A DNA stretch of 64,000 nt from Rhexocercosporidium sp. MPI-PUGE-AT-0058 (GCA_020746875.1 JAGTJL010000016.1:1240001-1304000), one strand, 5' to 3'; positions 35,516 through 48,197 are shown, counted from the stretch's first letter. The notes: a model not told the origin generated them from the sequence alone. Translations and numbers: made by a program.

Positions 35516-38500
35516 ATGGTGAAGAAAGCTATGTGAGCTCAAAATCTTCCCTGCAATGGGAAATGTGCCATTGGCTAATCTTTCATCAGTGACTCTCGCA
35601 TTGGAGCGCTCATCCACAATGGCATGCAAGAAAAGAAGCGCAGCTTTTTTGTGGTGGTGGGAGACCGGTCGAAAGACATCATAGTCAACTTACACTATAT
35701 CATGGCACAGAGGGACATGAAGCAGAACAAATCGGTATTGTGGGCATACAAAAAGGACCTGCTTGGATTTACGAGGTATGCGACAAGTCTTAAATGGCAC
35801 TGTATCCTAGATGATCCAATGTCATATTTTCAAACAGGTATAGGTATAGCTAACAGGTTCAAGTCATCGCAAGAAGAGGGAAAACAAGATCAAGAAGGAA
35901 GTCAAGAGAGGAATTCGAGAGGCGAACGCCGAGGACCCATTCGAACTCTTCGTCTCATTACACAACATCCGATACACCTATTACAAGGAGACCGAGAAAA
36001 TTCTAGGAAACACCTACGGAATGTGTATTCTACAAGACTTCGAAGCTATCACGCCAAATCTCCTCGCCAGAACAATTGAGACGGTTGAGGGTGGAGGACT
36101 GGTGGTACTTCTGTTAAAGGGAATGTCCAGTCTCAAGCAGCTGTATACTCTATCTATGGACGTCCACTCGCGGTATCGGACAGAGGCACACGACGATGTC
36201 ACAGCAAGATTCAACGAGAGATTCATACTTTCACTGGGGAAATGCGAATCATGTCTTGTCATAGATGACGAGATGAATGTTTTACCGATTTCTGGCGGCA
36301 AGAATGTCACCGCGCTGCCTCCTCCGGATCTTGATGAGCCGAAGACCAAATCTCAAATAGAGTTGGAAAATATGAAAGAGGCACTACAAGACACTCCCTC
36401 CGTTGGGCCCCTGGTAACTCTAGCGAGAACGGTTGACCAAGCAAAGGCATTGCTTACCTTCGTGGACGCCATTGCAGAAAAGACTTTGCGAAGTACTGTA
36501 ACTCTGACAGCTGCCAGAGGACGGGGGAAATCTGCTGCTTTAGGTGTAGCTGTAGCTGCAGCTGTTGCGCATGGATATAGCAATATTTTCATCACATCCC
36601 CAAGCCCAGAGAACTTGAAGACTCTTTTTGAATTCATATTCAAAGGTTTCGACGCTCTAGGGTATTTGGACCATGAAGACTACTCCATTGTCCAATCTAC
36701 GAATCCAGACTTCAAGAAGGCTATTGTACGAGTAAACATTCACCGACAGCATCGGCAAACAATCCAATACATCAAGCCCCAGGATGCGCATGTCCTTGGA
36801 CAGGCTGAACTTCTGGTCATTGATGAGGCTGCTGCTATTCCTCTACCTCTTGTACGGAAATTGATCGGTCCATATTTGGTATTCATGGCATCCACAATAA
36901 ACGGATATGAAGGCACAGGCAGATCGCTGTCACTGAAGCTGATAGAACAGCTTCGACAGCAATCGAACGGTGTCAAGGCGAATGGGACACAAGATGCCCA
37001 ACTAGCTGATCGATCAACTGGAAAGGCTGCCAAGATTCAGAGCACATTCACAGGTGGCCGTTCATTACGAGAAGTGTCACTCAAGGAACCAATTCGATAC
37101 GCAGAAGGTGATCCTGTTGAGAAGTGGCTCAACACGGTACTCTGTAAGTCTACTTCTATGCAAATGAGCTTTTCTCTGAAATGTGGGGTTGTAGACATAT
37201 CGCTAATTTCAAATCTAGGTCTTGACGCAACTCTGAGTTCCCTAAGGAACGTGGGGTACCCTCATCCATCTGATTGCGAGCTGGTTCTTGTCAATCGCGA
37301 TACTCTCTTCTCCTTTCACGATGTTTCCGAAATTTTTTTGCAACAGATGGTGGCCCTCTACGTCGCAAGTCACTACAAAAACTCACCCGACGATCTTCAA
37401 TTAATGAGTGACGCTCCAGCACATCAGCTCTTCGTGCTGATACCCCCGGTTTCCGAAAACAGCAAGCGTTTGCCGGAACCACTATGTGTCATTCAAGTTG
37501 CTCTCGAAGGGCAGATTAGCAAAGAAAGTGTTGCGAACAGTCTCAGTAGAGGAAAGCGAGCCGCAGGAGACCTCATTCCCTGGATCGTCAGCCAGCAATT
37601 CCAGGACGATGAGTTCGCGGGACTCTCTGGTGCTCGTATTGTGAGGATAGCGACGAACCCAAATTACGTCCGAATGGGTTACGGCAAGAAGGCACTCGAG
37701 CTTCTTGTCGATTTCTACGAGGGCAAATTTGCCAATCTGTCCGAGGAAGCCACAGCCTATGTTGAAGAGACCATAACCAGAGTGACTGATGAGGAGTTGG
37801 CAAACTCTTCCCTTCTTGATGACAACATCAAGGTCAGAGATTTCAAGAAAATGCCACCTCTGTTCTCCAAGCTATCCGAGCGTCGACCTGAGAAGCTTGA
37901 CTATGTGGGTGTAAGCTATGGCCTGACAAAGCCGTTGCTTAAATTCTGGGGTCAGGCGGCATTTGCTCCGCTCTATTTGAGGCAGACTGCGAATGACCTA
38001 ACAGGCGAACATACCTGCGTTATGGTAAAGGCTCTTGGATCTGGTGAGGACATATCATGGTAAGCTTCTTCTCTTTAACCAAACCGGTTTTGGTGTCTTG
38101 GACATTAGATTGGCGTGTAAAAGTTTCATCAGAGCCCCGATGTTCGCTGAAGCAATACTGTCAGGGTACCAAAAGACCAAAGCTGACGCTCATACAGGCT
38201 AGGATCATTCTCGCGTGACTTCCAACATCGATTTGTCAAGCTTCTACAATACCAATTTAAAGAGTTTCCTTCCGAGCTAGCCCTCATCATCGATGAATTG
38301 GCCAACAAGGGAGCAAAGCTCGATACATCCCTCCAGCAACAGCGATTCTCGAAGCAAGATCTTGACCGGATACTAAATCCATGGGATCTCAAGCGATTAG
38401 CATCATACGCGAACAACATGCTAGACTACCATGTAATCCTGGATCTAGTACCAGACCTCGCCAAATCCTATTTCATTGGCCCCCTGAAATCGGAAATTAC

Positions 38501-39077
38501 CCTTAGTGGCTTGCAACAGTCCGTGCTTCTCGCCATTGGACTGCAGAGTAAAGACTTTGACATGCTGGAGAAGGAGCTCGAGAAGGTCCAGTCGTCACAA
38601 TTACTGGCTTTATTCATCAAAACGATACGCAAGATGAGTTCGCACTTCAGCGATGTCGTCTCCGGAGCCTACGAATCGGAGCTTCCAGAGAGAGACAACA
38701 TTGGCGTAAGCCGCGAAGATGCTAGCGGAGCCCACGACGACGAGGTCGTAGACGACAAATTCGTGCCTTTGCAGCTTGGTTTGGAAGAGGAGCTCGAGGA
38801 AGGTGGCGATGAGGCACTGAAGGCCTTGCGGGAGAAGCAGAGAGAGTTGATTGATGCATTGCCATTAGAGCAATATGAGATTGAGGATGGTGCACCAGGC
38901 TGGGCAGCAGCTGAGGAGCAGGTGCGCAAGAGTGGCAAGAAAGGTGCGGTGGTCAGTGTGAAGAGTGCCAAGGGCAAGAGGAAACCAGACGAGACGGCTG
39001 CTGAGATATATGCTAAGGAAATGGGTGATAAGGCGCACAAAAAGTCGAAGAAGGGGTCGAAAAAGGATCGTACGTAG
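35516..39077 (+). CDS. kre33: Kre33/NAT10 RNA cytidine acetyltransferase
   Basis: Makes N4-acetylcytidine in 18S rRNA and in Ser/Leu tRNAs, and is needed for small-subunit biogenesis in the nucleolus. Five exons (35516-35532, 35590-35775, 35864-37143, 37219-38059, 38198-39077) give 1067 residues. Domains in order: the DUF1726 N-terminal part (DSRIGALIHNG, then LGNTYGMCILQDFEA); a RecA-like helicase part with Walker A ARGRGKSAA at about 285-292 and Walker B VIDEAAAIPLP; a GNAT acetyltransferase domain (GARIVRIATNPNYVRMGYG) at about 620-650; and a tRNA-binding C-terminal region with a Lys-rich tail (KKSKKGSKKDR). The first exon is only 17 nt. Confidence 0.97.
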
Positions 39078-39438
39078 CTACGGACCGTACTGTAAATTCA
39101 ATCGTATAAGTAATACCCACTTTGGAATTCTGTTCCATCACCAAACTACCGATTGTGATTTTCGAAAGCCTTCGTGTAAATCACAGCTCCCAACTCAATA
39201 ATCTTTAGCTAGAGAAATTATCATAGCTTGAATCATTGAATTCGAGTCATCAATTCGTTCTAAAACTTCCAGTACCGTCATTTCATCTGTCATACCACAG
39301 CCCACCTTGTCACAAATCTCGAGTCATCTTGAACTTGAAGTTCTGCCTAATAAGCGCCACAAAGCCAATCCTCTCAAAACCCACGATCCCCCCTCCTACC
39401 TACCCCTCTTCAACAATCAATTAAAACACCAAACAGAC
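39078..39438. other. Intergenic region kre33 - rhodanese gene
   Basis: 361 bp with the kre33 3' UTR and the promoter/5' UTR of the next gene in tandem; a CT/AC-rich stretch precedes the ATG. No gene seen. Confidence 0.5.
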
Positions 39439-40061
39439 ATGGCCGAAACACAAACTCCCAAAACAGAGAATTGGTGGGACGGATTCCCAGCCCCTCGAGC
39501 GAAATGCCCAGAGATAACGGCGGACGAGTTGATGAAGGCGTTTGACGATATGGATGTCACGCCCGAACCGAGATCGTTCTTGCTTGTTGATGTTAGACGG
39601 AACGATTGGGAGGTATGCAAACCTTTCGAAGCATGAGTAAATGAGAACTTATATGAGGAGAAGAAGTTTTCATTGTAAATATTTGATAGGATGCTAATTT
39701 CTCGAAGGGTGGAACAATCAAGACTTCTCTAAACCTCCCGGCTCAGAGCTTCTACCAGTCTCGGAAAACGCTTCTTGATCTCTGTGATAGAGCATCGATT
39801 AAGCAAGTCATATTCTACTGCGGTGAGTTTCATTTTAACTACAAGGTAAGAATAGCCACTAAATATACAGGCTCGTCAAACGGCAGAGGACCGCGCTGTG
39901 CAAACTGGATGCAAGACTACGTTGAGGATGTCGCCAAATTTGGACGAAAAAGTAACCTTAAAGTACTCATTCTGAAAGGAGGCATCAAAGGCTGGGTCAA
40001 GGATTTCGAAGGCTCAATGATGGATGGCTTCGAAGAGAAGTACTGGGAGCAATTCAAGTAG
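39439..40061 (+). CDS. Rhodanese-domain phosphatase / arsenate reductase-like protein
   Basis: Single rhodanese (Cdc25-like) domain enzyme of the Acr2/Ych1/Ibp1 type. Exons 39439-39612, 39708-39822 and 39871-40061 give 159 residues. The pattern LLVDVRRNDWEGGTI...NLPAQS is the conserved first half. The active-site loop FYCGSSNGRGPR carries the C-x5-R signature of Cdc25/Acr2 phosphatases, and the Cys codon ends one base before intron 2. GGIKGWV closes the domain. It may reduce arsenate or dephosphorylate a protein; the sequence does not decide which. Confidence 0.88.
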
Positions 40062-40317
40062 CCAAAGTACACAGACATCATGCTCTGAATGTCACGAAAT
40101 GCCCCGAAACGTTATGCGGAGAAACGGTATCATTTATTGCCTTTTTGCCGTACGTGAGACGGTATCTATCGACGAGCCTGCCATGTCTTGCCTTGCCCTC
40201 CTTTCACAAACGCCATGATTCCAGAAGCAGCAACGAAGACTTTTGACCTCCGTGATACACCCACACATCTAGGTCTCCTCGAAAAAGAGCTTCATGCTAG
40301 TTCGTTTGGTCGGTCTT

Positions 40318-40816
40318 TCAGTCCCCTCTGTTTTCTCGTCCACCGCCTATCCTCTCCAATGCCTCGAGCATAACCACCGAATTTCCTCGAATTACCTATA
40401 AATCCACCACATTAGCCCCAGCTCAAATTGCGCAGAAAAAATAACGTCAACTAACCACCATCCCTAATCTGACCTTCTCACCACCATCCTTCTCCTCCAC
40501 CGCATCATCCAGCACAATGTTCAAGAAAACCTAATCCACCCAATTAGCCAAAAGCATCCTCCGCGGGGTATAGAGACCGTACATCGTAACCTCTCAAGAC
40601 ACCAATGACCTTCCGGCTTCCATTCAGTTGCACGAAGAGACGTTTATCGAGGTACTGCGAGACTAGGTTAGGCACGCGCCCTATGCAATAGTCGTTCCTG
40701 GGGCAGAAAGCATTCCGCTTCTCGCAAGTACGTCGCGCACTACGGAAAGCGGAGTCTGCATAGGGTTGGATCAGAGAGGGACATACCTTCTTGAGCTCGG
40801 GCTGAGCTTGAGGCAT
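40318..40816 (-). CDS. Sm core protein G (snRNP-G)
   Basis: Member of the heptameric Sm ring on U1, U2, U4 and U5 snRNAs. It is easily missed because it is cut into four short exons: 40816-40787, 40654-40583, 40530-40456 and 40395-40318 (30, 72, 75 and 78 nt), all in frame, giving 84 residues. The Sm1 motif (YLDKRLFVQLNGSRKVIGVLRGYDVFLNIVL, stated in parts: KRLFVQLNG, GVLRGYD, FLNIVLDDA) and the Sm2 motif MVVIRGNSVVMLEALE identify SmG rather than Lsm7 (length, MPQAQPELKK start). The yeast counterpart is Smx2. It is divergent from ntr2 with 238 bp between start codons. Confidence 0.95.
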
Positions 40817-41054
40817 ATTGACGGTAAGTTTGGGGTTCTTTTTGGGAATGCGACTTGCGAGGGGAGATGCCGCTGTTTGAAAGTTATGCGATTTGAGGCG
40901 CTAGCTGATAACACATAGCACGTGATGATAAGACAAGGAGATTTCGCGACTTTGAGGCTCGAAATTTGGCGAATGCCTCCTCGACTCTCCAGCTTTCGAG
41001 GACGCCGATTGAGAGCTGTACGACTCGATACGACGCGACTTTTGATCCGTAAAT
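40817..41054. promoter_or_regulatory. Bidirectional promoter of SmG and ntr2
   Basis: The 238 bp between the ATG codons of two divergent genes, both encoding spliceosome proteins. All promoter elements of both genes must lie here or inside them. I could not assign a specific factor site. Confidence 0.6.
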
Positions 41055-42548
41055 ATGAAGTCTGCCTTTGGTTCAAAACGGAAAGCTCGCAAGATTCAGG
41101 TAGATGAAGATGACGAAGATGGCGTAAAGAATGACCAGGTTGCGGAGCCTGTAAACACACGTAAGTGCCCCGAAGCTATCACAGCTATGAGCCCAGCTGA
41201 TTGTGAGAAGCTAGCTAACGAAAAAAATTTAGCTAGCACAGGAGGTTCTACTTCCTCAATTCCAGGCCGGAAGACATTCAAGAAGTCCTCTTTACGACAG
41301 AGTATTGCATTCGACGATCAATCGCAAGATGGAGAAGATGGGAAGGGACCGCAGACTACGAATAAGCCTACGATAGGAAGATCGAGTTCACTGATGAAAA
41401 AGAAGAAGCCGCCCTCTTCGAGACTTTCCTTTGGACCGGGCGAGATCATATCTGGTGATGCAGCGGAGGCATTGGAGGATGATGAGGCTTTCACTCCAAA
41501 GAGACCGGTGTTGGGACGACGGGTCATGGAGGGAAATGCTTTGAAGAGAAATCTGCCGCATCAGGGACTGCCTATGCGATCGAATGATGATGACGAAGAA
41601 CGGCCGACATACAGCAAAGATTACCTGAATGAACTTAAGAGCTCTACACCTACTACACCCAAGGATCTAACGGGGCTACATGCAACGGCTGAAGACGAAC
41701 AGGGATTAGATGCAACGGAACTAGAGGGCGCCATGGTTATAGACCTAAGTGGAGATTCTAGTCTACAAAGCAATCTGGCTTTCATACCTAGCGAAGCCGA
41801 AATTAGGGAGAAGAAAGAACGGAGAGCTCGACTTGCCAACGAGAAAGATTTCATATCTTTCAACGACAATGATAGCCGTGATCGACAACAGATCTCGCTT
41901 CTGCCTCAGAAGAAGAAGCAAGAGAGCAGATTGGTGAGAGAGGACGAGGATCTTGGAGAGGGCTTTGATGAGTTCGTGGACGACGGACGTATCTCGCTCG
42001 GAAAGAAACAGGAGCGAGAAGCGAAGAGACGGCAGAGGAAGGAAATGGCTGATATGATCCACCAGGCGGAGGGCAGTTCAGATGAGGATTCCGATGATTC
42101 GGAGGCGGAGAGACGCGCTGCGTATGAGACTGCTCAGACCCGTGCTGGTATGGACGGTCTTCACAAGCATGATGATTCCGTGGAACTCAATGCTCCTCAG
42201 ATGCCATCGAAGATCACGCCTTTGCCAGCTTTGTCCGAGTGTCTAGAGAGATTGCAGTCCACGCTCATCTCGATGGAGCTGGAGCTGGCGAAGAGGCACA
42301 AGCAAATGGAGGCTTCGAGGCAGGAAAAGAATGAGATCGCCGCGAGGGAAATCGAAGTCCAGGAGTTGTTGGCACAGGCTGGGGCACGATATGCTGCATT
42401 GAAGGCAGACACTAACGGCGCCGTGGCTGATCCTCAGCCCTTTTCCGGCCCCAATAACGGCTTTGCTGTCCCGATGATGGCCGACAGGGGACTGGAAAGC
42501 TTTGGAAATACACCTACAGTAAGGCCAGCAGTGGAGGACACAGGCTAG
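41055..42548 (+). CDS. ntr2: Ntr2-domain protein (spliceosome disassembly NTR complex)
   Basis: Probable partner of Ntr1 and Prp43 in releasing the intron-lariat spliceosome. Exons 41055-41160 and 41233-42548 give 473 residues. The 72-bp intron has a perfect GTAAGT donor, a GCTAAC branch motif and a TTTAG acceptor; its length is a multiple of three without a stop, so unspliced RNA would also read through (497 residues). The start MKSAFGSKRKARKI, the acidic stretches, the central SYSKDYLNEL-type segment (TYSKDYLNELK), the AFIPSEAEIREKKERRARL box and the coiled-coil region (LERLQSTLISMELELAKRH) match the GCFC/Ntr2 family layout. Family assignment rests on these motifs, not on a search. Confidence 0.8.
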   Translation: MKSAFGSKRKARKIQVDEDDEDGVKNDQVAEPVNTRKCPEAITAMSPADCEKLANEKNLASTGGSTSSIPGRKTFKKSSLRQSIAFDDQSQDGEDGKGPQTTNKPTIGRSSSLMKKKKPPSSRLSFGPGEIISGDAAEALEDDEAFTPKRPVLGRRVMEGNALKRNLPHQGLPMRSNDDDEERPTYSKDYLNELKSSTPTTPKDLTGLHATAEDEQGLDATELEGAMVIDLSGDSSLQSNLAFIPSEAEIREKKERRARLANEKDFISFNDNDSRDRQQISLLPQKKKQESRLVREDEDLGEGFDEFVDDGRISLGKKQEREAKRRQRKEMADMIHQAEGSSDEDSDDSEAERRAAYETAQTRAGMDGLHKHDDSVELNAPQMPSKITPLPALSECLERLQSTLISMELELAKRHKQMEASRQEKNEIAAREIEVQELLAQAGARYAALKADTNGAVADPQPFSGPNNGFAVPMMADRGLESFGNTPTVRPAVEDTG

Positions 42549-42721
42549 AGATACCCAACCAAAACTTCCCAACCAAAACTTCGATTTCAAGCTTCTGAAG
42601 CCTACTGCACATTTGGGAGCATTCGACATGGTGATTTTTTCATATAGCTATCCGATATCTAGAATCAAAAACACGCCTGTTCCTCAACCTCAAAGGCCTT
42701 TCCAAACTCCGTCTCCCAGGC

Positions 42722-43950
42722 TTAATAATTCCAGCATGAGGAGTAGCTATTGGTGTCATTAGCCCCATGCACTTTAAAGCCTGATTGAAACGAATTGGAC
42801 TTACTCTCCCCAATCGCCTTAGGCTGTGTAACTAGGAGGATATACTGCCCATCCAGCTGATAGACTTGCGGTACCACAACCTTATCCTCCGGCAACTCCC
42901 TCACAAACTGCACATCTCCATTGAAGGGTAAAAACTGGCCACTGGTAGCGTTCAAGGCTCGTCTGCCTACCGTCAACATGGTTGAAGGGGATGATCCGTC
43001 AGGTCTCATCGCTGCAAGCATCATCCTGTTGACTATGAACCAATGAGCCTGTTGAAAACAAAGACCTCTAGTAGAAGGGAAGGGAGACATACATGGGACC
43101 AGCATCTCAGCATTAACCCTCGTCATCGGCGCGCTCGTGTTTACAATCCACACGAACGAATTCAACGACATGGTATTCGGTGGTAACGTCCCCGGATTAA
43201 TACCCTCCTTAATCTCAACATTCATCTTCAGATCCACATTTGTCTGGACCGTAAACCGCATCCCATCAATGAACTCCGCGCATTGAAATCCAGAACCCGC
43301 CGTCATGTTAACAGTCCTCGTAGCTCCCTGGCCATATTGTACGAACACGTTACTCGTATCGACCGTCTTACGAGCCACGAGTATATACTCCCCTTGAAGA
43401 GACGTCATCTTCACGATGCGAGTGTTGTTCTCGCTACGATGCACATTCCTCGTCTTTTCATCCACTACCCAGCTCTTCCCATCAGTAGCAAGTGTTGCGA
43501 CAAAAGTGTTGGCTTCTTGGAGGCCTTGCTGCTGTAGTTCAACTGGGTCGTAGGGGATCTCTATCTTGGCGATCAGGTCGTTGGCTGTCTCGTTCATCTT
43601 GATGATGTAGGAATAGTTCGAGACTGCGACGAATGGAGCGCCTGTTGATCCGGTCATAAAGATGGCTGCTAGAGGTGCTTTGTTTTGGGTTACGACGAGG
43701 GTCCTGGGTTTGGGGGAGAGGATGTCGAGGGCTAGGCCGTCCTGGAAATCTTGATCTGTTCGTTGCATCTGTATTTTGTTCGTCAATGCGTCGCATCATA
43801 TTTGACGAGTGTGGGACTTACACCTCCCAACACTTGTACTGTATCTCCGAACCCGGGTAGAGTGTTGTTCTGTGCTTGCACTCCATTACAGAAACATTGA
43901 AGGTATAAAAGAACGGCGAGAGCACCAGGCAATCTCGAAGAAGAGGCCAT
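42722..43950 (-). CDS. Secreted glycoprotein of unknown function
   Basis: Not recognised. Exons 43950-43822, 43768-43093 and 43032-42722 give 371 residues. The N-terminus is a clear signal peptide (hydrophobic core ALAVLLYLQCFC, likely cut after GVQA), so the protein should enter the secretory pathway. The mature part is rich in beta-strand-like segments and has at least eight N-glycosylation sequons (e.g. NNT, NYS, NET, NMT, NTS, NAT, NDT). No C-terminal hydrophobic tail or GPI site is seen; it ends SSCWNY. Three or four Cys only. It could be a cell-wall or extracellular protein. Confidence 0.82.
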
Positions 43951-44772
43951 GCCTGCAGCTATGCGAACGAAACAGTAACAATAACAGTGACGATAAACAT
44001 GAAAAATAAAAGTAACAGTGAAGGTATTAAGACTCAATCAAGATACCCCAGCAGGATCTGAGGAAACAGCAAACGCGTCAGCAAGATTTGAAGAACGCAT
44101 CCCAAGAGCACACCAAGGAACCTATATACAGCGATAGGTGTAGGACAGAGCTTGGGTCCTCAAATTAGGCTTAAACAAGATGGCGGGTCAAACATCGATC
44201 CTCTCCCGGACTTGTACCTTTCCACCTGCAGAGGAACGGCGGGAGATCGTCGTATTTGCAAGAATAATCCCTATCGTACGTTAGATCCGGAGCTCGTTTA
44301 CCTCGCCAAGCGATTTAAGGTTGTTTGAGAAACGACAACGAAACGAACCTCAGAACTTGCTCTGACGAGCACGGGCTCCACTTCTACCTCTTCACGGTTC
44401 AATTGAACCCAGTGACATTGGAGTGTCAAGATGATGACATTCTGGAGAATTCTACTGGAGAGTGTGCTCACTTCGAAATGGGGTGGCTTGCAAGATATGT
44501 GTTTTGGGACTTTTGAGGATACATCCTGTTCTTTAGATAGACTTGGATCTCTTTCGGTTGCACGGAGGACGGGAACACTCGGGTCAAGCGGGTGAGGCAA
44601 TCGGGATGTGAATTAGATCAAACTTGCTCCTTTATCACGCTTCGACTACGAAGATTGGTCTCGGATTGATCACTCTCGAGTTGGCCTCGTCGACGTTGTT
44701 TCTGCTTAGCCCAACTTCATCCTGACCCTCACTGGGACTTGTTGATGTTCGCTTGCAGTATACTCTGGAGAC

Positions 44773-44779
44773 TGACTCA
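44773..44779. promoter_or_regulatory. TGACTCA, distal Gcn4/Cpc1-type site upstream of lys1
   Basis: Exact match to the bZIP amino-acid-control consensus TGASTCA, 327 bp upstream of the lys1 ATG. Assigned from the motif and the target's role in lysine synthesis. Confidence 0.55.
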
Positions 44780-44988
44780 TGAACCCCTCTCTGCGCAATC
44801 GGAGTAGAAAAACCAAGCAACCTGACACGTCTTCATATGAAAAACTTGAACAGTAAATTCGCAATCACGGAAATAATATGTCCGGGGTATAAATAATTAA
44901 ATAAATCAAAGTTGAATGTTGTGGTGATCTCCTTGAGCAGAAAGCGATGTCGGCCGGGGAAAATTCAGTGCCCTTGATTCCTCGGCGG

Positions 44989-44995
44989 TGAGTCA
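44989..44995. promoter_or_regulatory. TGAGTCA, proximal Gcn4/Cpc1-type site upstream of lys1
   Basis: A second exact TGASTCA, 111 bp upstream of the lys1 ATG and downstream of a TATAAATA sequence. Two such sites within 330 bp are unlikely by chance, since one is expected per about 8 kb in even-composition DNA. Confidence 0.6.
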
Positions 44996-45099
44996 CGGCA
45001 AAACAAATAAAGTGGCGGGGTGTACCTGTATATCAATACACGAAGTCTTTACATACACTTTCAACACACAATTCAATTCCAATTGACAATACCATCACA

Positions 45100-46329
<1,230 letters not shown>

Positions 46330-47466
46330 AGGGATGGAAAGGGCGTTTTTCTACACGTTAGACAAAAGTTTTAGGTGACAATAGATCTCCTGGTGCCCGA
46401 CCAAATTCAAAAAAGTATAGACTTATCCTCATACACTTGACATTGGCTACTCAATTGCTTCTGGAAAGCATGTGTACACTCTTCGTAACTAACATGGCAT
46501 GTCCTTTTCCGCCCCTGTCTCACGCTTCTATTTACTGAGAAATTATCTCTCACAGCCTCCGACTTTCACAAGTTTGATGATCTAACCCTCCATGATATCG
46601 CGCATTTAACCGCAGATAGTTAGCATCAACACCGCCTGATCTTTGAAAGCGACACCAGGAGACTCATCACCTAGCAGCCTACCGAGCCAACAGGATAAAA
46701 CCTCCTGTTCAAACTTCTTTACCACGAGAACCCCACCCTCATTCCTAGCAAATGGTAACATTGTCCTCTATATTTGCATTATGGAGGAAGTTGCAGGCCA
46801 CGATGCCTCTCCTCTTTCCCAGACGAAAAAAGCGTCAATGTTGATTCCGAGGCAGCTCTAGATCGATTGCCTCCCAATGCCACAAGCAACAACGGGTAAG
46901 CAAACTATATTATCAAAGCTTTGTAGTGTGAATGAAAGCGAAAAGGCAGTCAGGTTTCATCGAAGTGACGCCATTCCCAGAGTCTCGCGGTCTACGTTTC
47001 CAGCGAGGACAACCGCCTGTTCGTGTCTGCCTAGACAGGTAAGGAGGCCATAATCTCAAGACGTGTATCCCTCTCGTCCCTGTGTTTTTACGAATCCCAC
47101 GAACTAATACAACCCATTCATTTTCGATCCGACTGCAAGGGAGAGTTGTGTAGGTAGTACGGAGCTACACAAAACCAAATAATGCAAGCGAATCAACACC
47201 CTGAAGCTAACGAAGCGAAAAATAAACAGAACAAAGAACCACAAACTGGCAACTCCACTTTCGCTTGACATACTACAGAAAGGGGGGAAATTTCCACAGA
47301 AAATCCACAAACAAACAAAGTGTTGTCAAAGAGAGGAGGGAGGGAAAAGAACACCATCCTTCACAGTGTTTGCATATGAAAACACCCGATATAAATAAAA
47401 ACTTCAAACCCTAGCTAGCTAAAGCTAAAGAGTGAAGAGAAAAAAAATGAAAAGTCTGAAAATTTG
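46330..47466. other. Intergenic region lys1 - tRNA-Ala
   Basis: 1.1 kb holding the lys1 3' UTR. No gene supported; the open frame at 46643-46861 is short and featureless. A-rich runs occur around 47430-47450, just downstream of the tRNA 3' end. Confidence 0.5.
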
Positions 47467-47581
47467 TGGAGATGCTGGGGATCGAACCCAGGATTTCTTC
47501 AAGCTTTGGAAACTGTCTTCCAGTTTTAAGTACTAGAATTCAGATTGCAAATGAAGCACGATACCACTTCGTCACATCCCC
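47467..47581 (-). tRNA. tRNA-Ala, anticodon UGC, with a 43-nt intron
   Basis: Read on the minus strand it folds completely. The acceptor stem GGGGATG pairs with CATCTCC and contains the alanine identity pair G3:U70; the discriminator is A73. The D stem is ACGA/TCGT. The anticodon stem CTTCA/TGAAG carries the loop TTTGCA-T with anticodon TGC. The variable loop is AAATC, the T stem CTGGG/CCCAG and the T loop TTCGATC. The intron is 47503-47545, directly after position 37, the standard place. The mature tRNA is 72 nt without CCA. The gene is 616 bp from the stop codon of the alanyl-tRNA synthetase gene, on the same strand. Confidence 0.93.
47503..47545 (-). other. tRNA-Ala intron
   Basis: 43 nt inserted between positions 37 and 38 of the tRNA above, assigned by restoring the anticodon stem and loop. 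It contains a short self-complementary region (ACTGGAA/TTTCCA-like) that may form the pre-tRNA intron hairpin. Confidence 0.8.
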
Positions 47582-48197
47582 TGACAAACAGGACTTTATC
47601 AGATGTTGTGAGTGGATTTGCTTATTCGGGTAGATGAATTGAGAAGAAGTTTTCTAGTCTATCAAGGAAAGTTCTGGCCCGTGATTGGGTCCGAAGTAGA
47701 TCCGTTTTAGGAATGCGCGCAGGTGGGGTTGGTTTTAAGTTGTTTGCATGCATGTGTAGGTAGGCAAGCGGCGGAAGAATTTTCAATGGCTCATTTGAGG
47801 TAATCCAGGAAGGCCCAAATTCTCGTGCTACTCGCTTTCCCATCCACAGTGGTTTTGCGAATGGCTTTTGGTATGACATGGCTCAGTAGGTACAGTCTCA
47901 TGGAGAGAACGAGAAATTCACTAAGATAAGCATCTACCCAATGGTTCATTACATCTCAAAGCCTCACAAATTTCAGATAACAATTCACGCGAAAAGTGCT
48001 AAACGACTAAGCTGCTTGAATCCTAAATACCTCTAGAAGCAAGCTATCAACCCAGCTCCAAGGCGGCTATGACACAATACCATTGCACTCTACAAGCTAC
48101 AGCTTTCAGACAAAGAGATCCCAAACCCATCCATCAACCACCCTTAATCGCACTACGAGATCCCGGGTATAACGCCTCTCCTCCATTCAATTCAACA
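47582..48197. other. Intergenic region between AlaRS 3' end and tRNA-Ala
   Basis: 616 bp with the AlaRS 3' UTR and the upstream side of the tRNA gene. No coding sequence is supported. Confidence 0.5.

Larger units (their letters stand above)
43951..45099. other. Divergent region upstream of lys1 with promoter elements
   Basis: 1.15 kb between the secreted-protein gene and lys1. It includes a TATAAATA box near 44888-44895 and two TGASTCA sites listed separately. No coding sequence is supported; the open frame at 44298-44600 on the minus strand lacks a domain. Confidence 0.5.

Noticed and set aside
41055..42548. ntr2 as a single uninterrupted exon
   Set aside because: A perfect GTAAGT donor, a CTAAC branch and a TTTAG acceptor argue for the 72-bp intron, although read-through stays possible.
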